Positions 46,697 to 54,879 of a stretch of DNA of 56,182 bases are shown one piece after another. A program made the translations under genes and the position numbers. Source of the DNA: Parashewanella curva (GTDB lineage Bacteria; Pseudomonadota; Gammaproteobacteria; Enterobacterales; Shewanellaceae); the NCBI RefSeq assembly GCF_003675895.1, contig NZ_ML014779.1, positions 1 to 56,182 of the forward strand, written 5' to 3'. The notes below the pieces were generated by a model. That model was given only the letters and a program-made list of their open reading frames with translations. It had not been told where the DNA came from and ran no database searches. Position 1 is the first letter of the stretch; each line of letters opens with the position of its first letter.

Positions 46697-47005
46697 TGAC
46701 TATTACCTCGCCTTAGTTCATGTGCGGCTAGAGGTAACAAATAAAGACTTAATCAATACTGAACATAAACAACAAGAAATGAGTAGGGAAACAAGGTAAT
46801 CTGATTAAATAGGGACGTATTCAGACACAAAGGGGGACTGTGTTAACGTTTGTTTATTTGACAATCTGTAACGTCAGTTTATATCAGGGATAATCGTCAC
46901 GCTGCGCAGACTCTGCCTATAAATAAGATGACTGAGTATATCGCTGTAAAACAAACCATGAACAATTAACACTTTTTAATATTGATATAAAAAATTCAAC
47001 CAATA
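46697..47005. other. Intergenic region left of the 299-bp element
   Basis: Non-coding. Its right half (46840-46960) has an eroded relative of the 265-bp MITE; otherwise AT-rich with the promoter of the PI-PLC-like gene near 46720-46760. Confidence 0.5.
46840..46960. repeat. Eroded relative of the 265-bp MITE
   Basis: The stretch CGCAGACTCTGCCTATAAA, then TAAGATGACT and later CGCTGTAAAA, parallels CGCACAAACTCTGCCTTGCA, TAAGATAACC and CGCTGCAAAA near the right end of the element at 9388-9652. Terminal repeats are no longer recognisable. Confidence 0.5.
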
Positions 47006-47304
47006 TATACTCGTGATACTTGAAGATGCAACTTTCAGGGCTTGTTCAGCGTTGCATTATTCTAGGCGTGAAAGTGAAGAACTAGTGGGCTAATTTAAGC
47101 TTTCACAACAAAGAAGAATCAATGCTGAAAAGCCCACGTAGTGCGAGTTTAATTGTCATTTATACTGCGTTACTTTCCCTTGAAATAGAAACGAAGTAAC
47201 GACAGTTTTGTTTGTCGGTAATAACCATTACTACAGGAAAGTGCCTTGCCTAAATGGCAATTAATTCTCGCTGAAATCCTGCATCTTCAGGTATCACGAG
47301 TATA
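47006..47304. mobile_element. 299-bp MITE-like element with TATACTCGTGATA ends
   Basis: Bounded by TATACTCGTGATACTTGA (continuing AGATGC) and its inverted counterpart with one mismatch. No ORF. Two internal stems: GGGCTTGTTCAGC with GCTGAAAAGCCC, and GCGAGTTTAATTGTC with GGCAATTAATTCTCGC. Internal motifs AGGCGTGA..GTGAAG, CTGCGTTA, AATAACCA and TGCCTTGC are shared with the 265-bp elements although the ends differ. Confidence 0.88.
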
Positions 47305-47352
47305 GAACTAATTTTCACAACCAAGATGTTATTTACCTCAGGAACATCAATC

Positions 47353-47790
47353 ATGACGTTTAAGATATCAATTGACTGGCAACAACAAAAATCAGACCAA
47401 GGTGAATTTAGTCGAGAGCATAAAATTGAATTTGGCAGTGGTCAGATTGTAAATGCCTCTTCTGCTCCAGAGTACAAAGGTAACCCTGAAATGGTCAATC
47501 CAGAAGAAAGTCTCCTCGCCGCACTATCTTCTTGTCACATGCTGACGTTTCTCTCCATTGCACATTTAAAGCGACTGCCGGTAAAAAGTTATCGTGATAA
47601 TGCTCAAGCAATATTAGGAAAACTAGAAACAGGCAAGCTTGCGGTAACTGAAATGATATTAGAGCCAGAAGTTACTTTTGTTGATGGCATTGAAGTCAGC
47701 GAAGAGATCTTACAGAAGATGCATGATAAAGCCCATGCAAACTGTTTTATCGCTAACAGCATAAACAGTAAAGTGACGGTGAACGTTTGA
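47353..47790 (+). CDS. OsmC-family peroxiredoxin-like protein
   Basis: 145 residues from the ATG at 47353 (AGGAA upstream); the in-frame ATG at 47326 gives a longer, unsupported N-terminus. NPEMVNPEESLLAALSSCHMLTFLSIA carries the first redox Cys and HDKAHANCFIANSINSKV the second, in the positions used by OsmC/Ohr thiol peroxidases. It resembles the YhfA/OsmC subgroup more than Ohr. Likely role is reduction of organic peroxides. It starts 48 bases after the MITE end, so the element may contribute to its promoter region. Confidence 0.88.
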   Translation: MTFKISIDWQQQKSDQGEFSREHKIEFGSGQIVNASSAPEYKGNPEMVNPEESLLAALSSCHMLTFLSIAHLKRLPVKSYRDNAQAILGKLETGKLAVTEMILEPEVTFVDGIEVSEEILQKMHDKAHANCFIANSINSKVTVNV

Positions 47791-47812
47791 TTTTATATTA
47801 GGTTACAACGTC

Positions 47813-47832
47813 GTACCTGCGAAGGCAGGTAC
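47813..47832. terminator. Hairpin between the OsmC gene and the M61 peptidase
   Basis: GTACCTGC, loop GAAG, GCAGGTAC form a perfect 8-bp stem between convergent genes. No T-run. It resembles the CCTGCGAAGGCAGG repeat common in intergenic DNA of Shewanella and Vibrio, so it may be a REP-like element acting as an mRNA end. Confidence 0.55.
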
Positions 47833-47917
47833 TCAGTGACTTGTTATAACAAAAGCTAAAGACACTTAACCGACTGGCTTCAACCACAATGAATACTGTG
47901 TATCTCTAGCAAAACCA

Positions 47918-49708
47918 TTACTTCTTCAAATATTGCCCTTTCGCATCAAACGGCCAATCAATGCCTAACCAAGCTTTTAAGAACGCCTTTTGCGCTTTGG
48001 TTGGCTTTTCTACGGCTTTGATTTGTACTTTGCCTTCAGGTTTAGAACTCAACTTAACCTCAAAGTGTTGCAGTTTGTCATCTTTAAATGCGGTCACTTC
48101 GATACTGTCACCCACTTTAAAGTCTTCCAAACGTTTATTAAACCCTGAAGCCGTAACTTTTAACCCATTGATAGCCACAATTTGATCGCCTGCACCAATA
48201 CCTGCATTCCAAGCTGGGCTACCTTCCGATACTCTTGCAAGCTTCAAACTATCCGATGACAAACTCATCCCTGAATACACTTTGTCTTTACCAAATTTCA
48301 GCTTCAAACCAGCATTGGCTAGTAACGATTTAAAATCTAAAGTCGAAGGTTCGCTGATATGCGACTTCCACCAACCTTCATAAGACTTACCCGTTAATCC
48401 TTTAATGATGTGCTTCACATCATCATTGGTGTAGCCTTTTGGTAGTTTATAGTTTCTATAAAGTTCTCTATGTACATCGCGATAGCTATGTTTCAGCTTA
48501 GTATCATTCAACATTGACATATCTAATGCCAAAGATGCCATGTAGCCTTCAGAGTAGATATTTACACTGTTATTATGAGCATAATCACCGCCTGTCGAAG
48601 TCCACTCATTGGCACTCGATTCTGCTACCGATTGAACCTGCTTACCCGGCTTATTGATATTTGAATTGATGCGTTTTGCTAAGTCAGCGAAATATTCTTT
48701 TGGCGTCATCACACCCGCAGTCAACAATAGTTGATTTTGGAAATAACTGGTTGAGCCTTCAGCTAGCCAAAGTAACTCTGTCAGTTTGGGGTGCTGGTAA
48801 TCATAATTCGCAATTTCAGCTGGACGGTAAGCTTTCACATTCCAAGTATGAATAAACTCATGAGATGCAGTACTAATAAAACGTAAGTAGTCTTTACGCT
48901 CCCTAAACATAAATCGAGGTAACTGAATAATGGTCGAGTTTAAATGCTCAGTTGCCCCTCTTGCACCACTTGTAGCGTGAACCATATAAACGTATCGCTT
49001 AAATGGGTAGTTATCCCACCAACGGTGAGCTTGCCCACTGATCTTTTTAAGATCAGCAACAATTTGGTCGATGTTGTAGTTACCTTCTCCCCAAATGACC
49101 AACTCATAATTTCTTCCATCGGCTTTAAAGCTGCGGTGATGGCTTATCCCTGTTTCAATTGGTGAATCAACTAAAACATCATAGTTAGGAGCAACAAAGC
49201 TATTCTTACTTTCAGACTCTAATCCTGAATAGCTCTTCCATTTTTTAGGTACTTTCAACTCAATATTAAGTTCTTCATTTCTAAATATTGGGCTATACAT
49301 AAACACGGCACTAGCGTCGAGATAAGCATGTGTACTGCTAATATGTCGTGTACGTGTACCTAACTCATTGGCATATAGGTTATAGCTTACTGTTACTTTA
49401 CTAGGCTTATTCAGCTGTACTTGCCAAGAACCGGTCTCTGTTCGAGTCCAATCTAACGTCTTACCTTTAGCATCTTTTGCAACAAAGTTACGAACGCCAT
49501 CAGCCGTTGGCAAAACTTTGTACTTGCCTGTACGCCATACAGGAAGATTCACAGTAAGTTCGTCAGAGCTTACTTTCGGAAAAGCCACTTCCACTTTTGC
49601 CATATGATGCTCAGGCTGAGTTAAATCTATGGTGTAAGTTACTTGGGAGAATACTGGAGCTGAAAATAGCAGAGAAACGGGAAGCCAAAACTTGTTGCCG
49701 ATATTCAC
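47918..49708 (-). CDS. M61-family metallopeptidase with PDZ domain
   Basis: 596 residues, periplasmic. Signal peptide to about residue 21 (FSAPVFS-QVT). N-terminal beta domain (22-200), zinc peptidase domain with His283-Glu284-x-x-His287 (ASHEFIHTWN) and the downstream Glu317 in LLWLAEGST, and a PDZ domain (about 480-550) with GMSLSS and VSEGSPAWNAGIGAGDQIVAING. This is the glycyl-aminopeptidase (M61) arrangement found in Shewanella and Sphingomonas. Substrates are short peptides with N-terminal Gly or Ala in characterised members. It stands as a single gene with a 390-base region upstream. Confidence 0.93.
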   Translation of the reverse strand: MNIGNKFWLPVSLLFSAPVFSQVTYTIDLTQPEHHMAKVEVAFPKVSSDELTVNLPVWRTGKYKVLPTADGVRNFVAKDAKGKTLDWTRTETGSWQVQLNKPSKVTVSYNLYANELGTRTRHISSTHAYLDASAVFMYSPIFRNEELNIELKVPKKWKSYSGLESESKNSFVAPNYDVLVDSPIETGISHHRSFKADGRNYELVIWGEGNYNIDQIVADLKKISGQAHRWWDNYPFKRYVYMVHATSGARGATEHLNSTIIQLPRFMFRERKDYLRFISTASHEFIHTWNVKAYRPAEIANYDYQHPKLTELLWLAEGSTSYFQNQLLLTAGVMTPKEYFADLAKRINSNINKPGKQVQSVAESSANEWTSTGGDYAHNNSVNIYSEGYMASLALDMSMLNDTKLKHSYRDVHRELYRNYKLPKGYTNDDVKHIIKGLTGKSYEGWWKSHISEPSTLDFKSLLANAGLKLKFGKDKVYSGMSLSSDSLKLARVSEGSPAWNAGIGAGDQIVAINGLKVTASGFNKRLEDFKVGDSIEVTAFKDDKLQHFEVKLSSKPEGKVQIKAVEKPTKAQKAFLKAWLGIDWPFDAKGQYLKK

Positions 49709-50098
49709 AAATCTATCCTTATTATTTTTAGCAAACTAATCTAGTCGCGAGTATACCAATCTTGATTCAAATTCAATAACCAGAATCACAGTTCAGAGTA
49801 AATTAAACTGGATAGACATAAAAAATTTTAAGAATGATACATATTATCAACATTTTTCATCAACAAAGATTGACCCAAATATTCATTTCGATACCATTAG
49901 AGTCAGGTCTTTTTTATATTATTTGTAATGATATTTTAACTAAGTCATCATAAAACTTGTGACAAAGGTAACAAACTCTCATTTATAATAATTAGGAAAT
50001 TTGACAACCAGATAAGACCTACGAAAATGAATCATTTTATTCACACTCACCGTCCCCGAGTATGATTTTTTAGTAGCCTTTTAGAAGGGAAGCAGAGT
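49709..50098. other. Divergent promoter region of the M61 peptidase and the diguanylate cyclase
   Basis: AT-rich, no ORF, no repeat recognised. GAAGGGAAGCAGAGT just before 50099 is the cyclase ribosome site. No operator convincingly seen. Confidence 0.5.
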
Positions 50099-51652
50099 AT
50101 GAAGGATACTGCAGTACAAATTACGACTCACGAACTAAAGCAACAACTTTTAGACTGCAAATCAGAATTAAAAGCAGTTCTTCAAGATAGAGATGATAAA
50201 TTCAAGCGTCTGTTAAATTTTATCTCTGATCTCAGTATTGTCAGCAAAGGTCAAAACTTTGAGCTTGATAATAAGTTGGCTAAATTACGTCGACAATTAC
50301 TCAAATTTGAAGATATAGGCAACTATCAGCAAGATATCAATGATATCGAACGAACATTACAAACCCAGCACCGTCAGTTAACCTCGAGCCTTGATGAAAG
50401 CCGTCATGGTTTAATGACAGTTGCTAGCCAATTGCTGCGCGTTAAGTCTTTACCCGAGAAAAATAAACGTGAACTCATTCATTTCAAAAATGAAATCAAA
50501 AACCCATTTCATACGGTATGGGAATATTTACCTAAAATTGAGCTTCTTATTAAACATTATGAAAAGGTGTTAGAGCTACAGTTTAAACAAGACTCTGAGT
50601 TCGAGATTGAAGAACAGCACGTTGCGCTTGCTCGTGAACTATTCAGTATCATTGACGATTTAGAGTTTAAGCCTGAGCAACGTGATAAAGTAAACACCAT
50701 TCAAGCCGTTTTAGCCAATAAAATCGACTATGATGAACTGCTCACTGCTTATCATGTTATTTTGAGTTTAGTGGTTGATAATTTACTGCGTGAAAAAAGT
50801 TCAGCTCAAGAGTTTTTAACCATTTTAAACCAAACACTTTCGACCGTCGGTGACATAACCAGCACTGTGAAAGTGCAAAGCGATAAATGCCATTCGATCC
50901 ATCAAGAGCTGAATCAAGCAGCGAGTAATCACATTGCTAATGTTGGAGTATCACTATCTATCACTCACGATATTGATGAGTTAAAACAACAGATCCGCAC
51001 CCAACTTAGCGAGTTACAAACGGTACTCACTCAAAAACAAAAAGTCGAACTAAGGGATAAGCAGCAACTCCAACATTCATTGGACTCAATGTGCAAAGAG
51101 CTAAGCCAATTGACTGACGAAGTGTCTTTATATAAAGACAAATTGCAAGAGCAGCAAAAACTTAACTTGCTCGACCCGCTTACTCAATTGCCAAACCGCA
51201 CCGCACTCGAGGAAAAGCTAAACATCGAATATCAAAAAGTAAAGCGACAACAATCCGATCTCTGGATCGCCGTTGCTGATATCGATCATTTTAAAGTCAT
51301 TAATGATAACTTCGGCCACAGCACAGGCGATAAAGCCTTACAAGTGATTGCCAAAGCCATTAAAAGTTCACTAAGAGACAGTGAATTTGTTGCCCGCTAT
51401 GGAGGTGAAGAGTTTGTTTTAATTTTACCTGATATTAGCAATGACAATATCAAGCCGCTATTATCAAGAGTGAAAGATAGAATAAAAAGCATCCCATTTA
51501 AATTTAAGGGGCAACCTATCACTGTCACGCTTTCAATCGGAGCGGCAAAAGTTGCTTCTGGAGAAGATATAGATAGCACCTTTAACAGAGCCGATTCAGC
51601 ACTGTATCAATCCAAAGAACAAGGTCGAGATAAAGTCATCATTGATATCTAG
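50099..51652 (+). CDS. Diguanylate cyclase with long coiled-coil N-terminus
   Basis: 517 residues, cytoplasmic, with no membrane helix. Residues 1-355 are mostly helical coiled coil (HELKQQLLDCKSELKAVL, LSELQTVLTQKQKVELRDK), the GGDEF domain 355-517 has LDPLTQLPNRTALEEKL, DIDHFKVINDNFGHSTGDKAL and RYGGEEFVLILP (active GGEEF), and ends SKEQGRDKVI. The product-inhibition site is RDSE rather than RxxD, so allosteric feedback may be weakened. It makes cyclic di-GMP. It precedes ppnN by 69 bases on the same strand, as in other Shewanella genomes. Confidence 0.93.
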   Translation: MKDTAVQITTHELKQQLLDCKSELKAVLQDRDDKFKRLLNFISDLSIVSKGQNFELDNKLAKLRRQLLKFEDIGNYQQDINDIERTLQTQHRQLTSSLDESRHGLMTVASQLLRVKSLPEKNKRELIHFKNEIKNPFHTVWEYLPKIELLIKHYEKVLELQFKQDSEFEIEEQHVALARELFSIIDDLEFKPEQRDKVNTIQAVLANKIDYDELLTAYHVILSLVVDNLLREKSSAQEFLTILNQTLSTVGDITSTVKVQSDKCHSIHQELNQAASNHIANVGVSLSITHDIDELKQQIRTQLSELQTVLTQKQKVELRDKQQLQHSLDSMCKELSQLTDEVSLYKDKLQEQQKLNLLDPLTQLPNRTALEEKLNIEYQKVKRQQSDLWIAVADIDHFKVINDNFGHSTGDKALQVIAKAIKSSLRDSEFVARYGGEEFVLILPDISNDNIKPLLSRVKDRIKSIPFKFKGQPITVTLSIGAAKVASGEDIDSTFNRADSALYQSKEQGRDKVIIDI

Positions 51653-51721
51653 GGCGTGCCCTAGTTTGAGAGATTAGTTTACGCTCGGCCATCAAGCACA
51701 TAACCGTTACTTGGAGGAAAT

Positions 51722-53077
51722 ATGAGAAAATACATCAGTCCCCGAGGTAGTATGGAGCTAATGTCTCAGTTTGAGGTCAAACGACTCAAGCACAGTGCGT
51801 CTAGTGAGTTATATCAATTATTCAGACGCTGCTCATTAGCGGTTTTGTGCGCGGGTTTACAATCGGACAGTGATGAAAGCCTGTTTTCTCTGCATCAAGA
51901 TTTTGATATCCATGTTATTCAACAGGCTCGTGGCGTAAAACTAGAGCTTGTGAACCCACCAGCCAAAGCTTTTGTTGATGGAAAAATCATCGCTGGTACT
52001 CAAGAATTGTTATTCAGTGTGCTGAGAGATATCGTCTACCTGAGTAACAAATACGACAATATAAAAAACTTAGACCTGAATAAACCGTTTCACATAACTA
52101 ATGTAGTGTTTGATATTTTGCGTAATGCTCATGTCATTGCCAAAAGACATTCACCTAATATTGTTATATGTTGGGGTGGTCATAGCATTAAGCAGCACGA
52201 ATACCTTTATACCAAAGACGTTGGCTATCAAATGGGGCTTAGAGGTCTAGATATTTGCACCGGCTGTGGTCCCGGAGCTATGAAAGGCCCAATGAAAGGT
52301 GCTGCTATTGGGCATGCAAAACAACGAAATTATCAAGCTCGTTATATTGGTTTAACTGAGCCAAGTATTATAGCCTCTGAACCTCCAAATCAAATCGTCA
52401 ACGAATTAGTTATCCTTCCAGATATCGAAAAACGTCTAGAAGCTTTTATTCGATTAGGACATGGCGTAGTCATATTCCCAGGAGGAGCCGGTACAGCTGA
52501 AGAATTACTTTATTTGTTAGGTATTTTACTCGCACCCAAAAACAAAAATAATCCAATGCCTGTAGTGTTAACAGGACCAAAAGAATCAGCCGATTACTTT
52601 ACGGAAATTGATAAATTTATTGGACGCACTTTAGGCGCGGAAGCTCAAAGCAAATATAAAATTGTTATTGATAATCCCAAAGAAGTGGCTCAATTAATGG
52701 CTAAAGGTATGGCCGAAATTAAACAGTATCGACGTTCAACAGGTGACTCCTATCACTTTGCTTGGGAGCTGCATATTGACGGCCAATTTCAGCAGCCTTT
52801 TAATCCTAACCACAAAAATGTCAGTGAACTTTTACTCGACTTTAATATGGAAAAGTCCGAGCTTGCGGCTAACTTAAGACGAGCCTTTTCCGCCGTTGTG
52901 GCAGGAAACGTAAAAGGTGAAACCATTCAACTTATAAAAGAACATGGACCATTTCATATCAATGGAGACAAAAAATTAATGGCGATGATGGACAAACTGC
53001 TTTCAGCGTTTGTAGTTCAAGGGCGGATGAAGCTGCCAGGAAGTAAATACATACCTTGCTATCAGGTGAACAAATGA
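51722..53077 (+). CDS. ppnN: Pyrimidine/purine nucleotide 5'-monophosphate nucleosidase PpnN
   Basis: Cleaves nucleoside monophosphates to base and ribose 5-phosphate. E. coli PpnN is activated by (p)ppGpp. 451 residues against 454. Collinear similarity throughout: MELMSQFEVKRLKHSASSELYQLFRRCSLAV, CWGGHSIKQHEYLYTKDVG, the LOG-type nucleotide-binding stretch CTGCGPGAMKGPMKGAAIGHA and catalytic PGGAGTAEELLYLLG, with KLPGSKYIPCYQV at the end. Its stop overlaps the xni start (ATGA), so translation is coupled. Confidence 0.97.
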   Translation: MRKYISPRGSMELMSQFEVKRLKHSASSELYQLFRRCSLAVLCAGLQSDSDESLFSLHQDFDIHVIQQARGVKLELVNPPAKAFVDGKIIAGTQELLFSVLRDIVYLSNKYDNIKNLDLNKPFHITNVVFDILRNAHVIAKRHSPNIVICWGGHSIKQHEYLYTKDVGYQMGLRGLDICTGCGPGAMKGPMKGAAIGHAKQRNYQARYIGLTEPSIIASEPPNQIVNELVILPDIEKRLEAFIRLGHGVVIFPGGAGTAEELLYLLGILLAPKNKNNPMPVVLTGPKESADYFTEIDKFIGRTLGAEAQSKYKIVIDNPKEVAQLMAKGMAEIKQYRRSTGDSYHFAWELHIDGQFQQPFNPNHKNVSELLLDFNMEKSELAANLRRAFSAVVAGNVKGETIQLIKEHGPFHINGDKKLMAMMDKLLSAFVVQGRMKLPGSKYIPCYQVNK

Positions 53078-53829
53078 ATCGTTTACTGATAATAGACGCG
53101 CTTAATTTGATCCGCCGTATGCATGCTACTCAACCGGATGAGTCAGATATGGATGCCTTAACTTTGAGGTTAGTATCAGCAACTCAAAAGCTCATTAGCT
53201 TTCATAGCCCGACTCATCTGGTGTTTGTTTGGGAGGGTAGCAAAGAGTCTTGGAGAAAAGAGCTTTACCAAGACTATAAAAAAGGTCGTAAACCCATGCC
53301 TGAGGCTTTAAATCAAGGCCTCAAGCAAATAAAAACTGAGTTTGATGAAAGAGGTTGGTTCAGCCTTACCGCTGAATCAGAAGCGGATGACGCGATAGCC
53401 ACCCTTGCCACTAAGTTAGCCGAACATGGTGGAGAGGCCATTATTGTCTCAACCGACGCTGGCTTTACTCAGCTATTGCACCCGAGCATAAAGCAATGGG
53501 ATCACTACGCTCAGCAGTATTTTGATGTTAAAAAGCTAGAGCAAAAATATGGAGTGGAACAAAACCAATTTTTAGAGTTTTGGGCGCTAGCGGGCTCCAG
53601 TGGTAACAAAATTCCTGGTATTACAGGTATTGGCCCTAAATCGGCTGCTGAACTATTAAAAACGTTTAGAAGTATCGCTAATATCTACATCTCTCTAAAT
53701 ACACTTGGAGAAAAACAAGCTAAAAAACTGGCAGAAGGGAAAGAGATGGCGAGAATAAGTTATAAGCTTTCAAAAATGGTTACAAACTCACCATTGAAAG
53801 CTCGCTTAAGTGACTTTAGAATAAATTAA
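53074..53829 (+). CDS. xni: Flap endonuclease Xni (ExoIX)
   Basis: 251 residues from the ATG at 53074, which overlaps the ppnN stop (ATGA). Flap-endonuclease/5'-3' exonuclease fold: LLIIDALNLIRRMHA, VFVWEGSKESWRKELYQDYKKGRKPMP (helical arch), AESEADDAIATLA and SSGNKIPGITGIGPKSAAELL (H3TH DNA-binding). Enteric Xni proteins have reduced metal ligands and K+-dependent DNA binding; the same short form is seen here. The ppnN-xni pair is a conserved unit. Confidence 0.95.
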   Translation: MNRLLIIDALNLIRRMHATQPDESDMDALTLRLVSATQKLISFHSPTHLVFVWEGSKESWRKELYQDYKKGRKPMPEALNQGLKQIKTEFDERGWFSLTAESEADDAIATLATKLAEHGGEAIIVSTDAGFTQLLHPSIKQWDHYAQQYFDVKKLEQKYGVEQNQFLEFWALAGSSGNKIPGITGIGPKSAAELLKTFRSIANIYISLNTLGEKQAKKLAEGKEMARISYKLSKMVTNSPLKARLSDFRIN

Positions 53830-53855
53830 TCAACAAAAAGAATACGGAAATCACA

Positions 53856-54242
53856 ATGAAATCTAAAGTACCTATCATTATCGGCATTGGTTTTGCGGTT
53901 TATACTGTCTTTGTTGCTATTGCCGTGACCAATTATGAACCCACAATAGCTGATATGGATTGGGAAGACAGACAAGCTCACAATCAAGGTGCACTGACGC
54001 AATTAAGTCTCGGCCAACATATTGAAACGGTGAGAAGCAAATTAGGTGCAGCTGATTTTAGTGAAGCTAAAACCAGTGATGATAAGAAAATGCTAGTACT
54101 GTTTTACCGTACTCATCATGGCAAATCTGACGGTAAAACCACCAAAGATGAGTGTACACCATTACTCTTTGTCGATGATCATCTTGTAGCTTGGGGGCCC
54201 GATACTTACAAACAATATCTTGATGCCAAGTTAACAATTTAA
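53856..54242 (+). CDS. DUF3192 family membrane-anchored protein
   Basis: 128 residues. One N-terminal membrane helix (about 5-26), then MDWEDRQAHNQGALTQLSLGQHIETVRSKLGAADFSEA and VLFYRTHHGKSDGKTTKDECTPLLFVDDHLVAWGPD, the family core, resembling SmpA/BamE-like small periplasmic domains. Function unknown. It follows xni by 27 bases, the usual Shewanella neighbour. Confidence 0.85.
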   Translation: MKSKVPIIIGIGFAVYTVFVAIAVTNYEPTIADMDWEDRQAHNQGALTQLSLGQHIETVRSKLGAADFSEAKTSDDKKMLVLFYRTHHGKSDGKTTKDECTPLLFVDDHLVAWGPDTYKQYLDAKLTI

Positions 54243-54315
54243 ATAAAACTATTTGAGCGCTGGTATAAAATAATATACAACTGCAGTTATCCTTTGATTT
54301 GTATGAACTAACAAG

Positions 54316-54666
54316 ATGTATTGGATAGTTACCAAGTATTTGATCACGGCTGCAGTCATTGTTGCTGTTTCTGAAATTGCTAAGCGCAGCGATAAACTCG
54401 GCGCCCTCACCGCAGCGCTACCAATGGTTACGATTTTAGCTCTCATTTGGATGTATATTGAAGGCCAAAGTACCGAAAAACTTGATAACCATGCTTGGTA
54501 TACCTTCTGGTACGTTGTACCCACCCTACCTATGTTTTTAGCGTTTCCATATCTTCATGCCCGTTTTAGCTTTTGGGTAACATTGGGAATATGTGCCCTT
54601 ATTTCAGTTATCTGCTTTTGGGGCTTTTCAGCTTTTGCAAAGTTGTTTGGTGTTAACTTGTTATAA
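54316..54666 (+). CDS. DUF3147 family inner-membrane protein
   Basis: 116 residues with four predicted hydrophobic segments (about 1-20, 32-48, 62-82 and 88-112). YLITAAVIVAVSEIAKRSDKLGALTAALPMVTILALIWMYIE is the family start. Probably a small integral membrane protein of unknown function. The IS21-type element begins two bases after its stop. Confidence 0.82.
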   Translation: MYWIVTKYLITAAVIVAVSEIAKRSDKLGALTAALPMVTILALIWMYIEGQSTEKLDNHAWYTFWYVVPTLPMFLAFPYLHARFSFWVTLGICALISVICFWGFSAFAKLFGVNLL

Positions 54667-54673
54667 GCTGCAT

Positions 54674-54761
54674 AATTCGGAGCAATCCGGACACTGAATT
54701 CGGCATTATCCGGACACCTGTTTCGGGATAATCCGGACATTGAATTCGGTATTATCCGGAC
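54674..54761. repeat. Four subterminal repeats of the IS21-type left end
   Basis: Four roughly 20-bp units of the form ATTCGG-N7-ATCCGGACA (54674-54693, 54697-54715, about 54720-54738, 54743-54761), plus two further TCCGGA boxes to 54800. Multiple end repeats are the expected IstA binding sites of IS21 elements. Confidence 0.8.
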
Positions 54762-54879
54762 GATTTTTGTTCAAGTCCGGAATCGCTGTCCGGATCATCC
54801 CGAAATCCCTGTTTTTCTCTTTTTAAATCAATGGATAACTATCCTTAACCCTGTTTATTCATGGCTTAAGGAAACGTTA

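Noticed and set aside
47813..47832. Attachment site or small RNA at the CCTGCGAAGGCAGG hairpin
   Set aside because: Short, no T-run or promoter, and similar to a common intergenic repeat; better treated as a REP-like hairpin.
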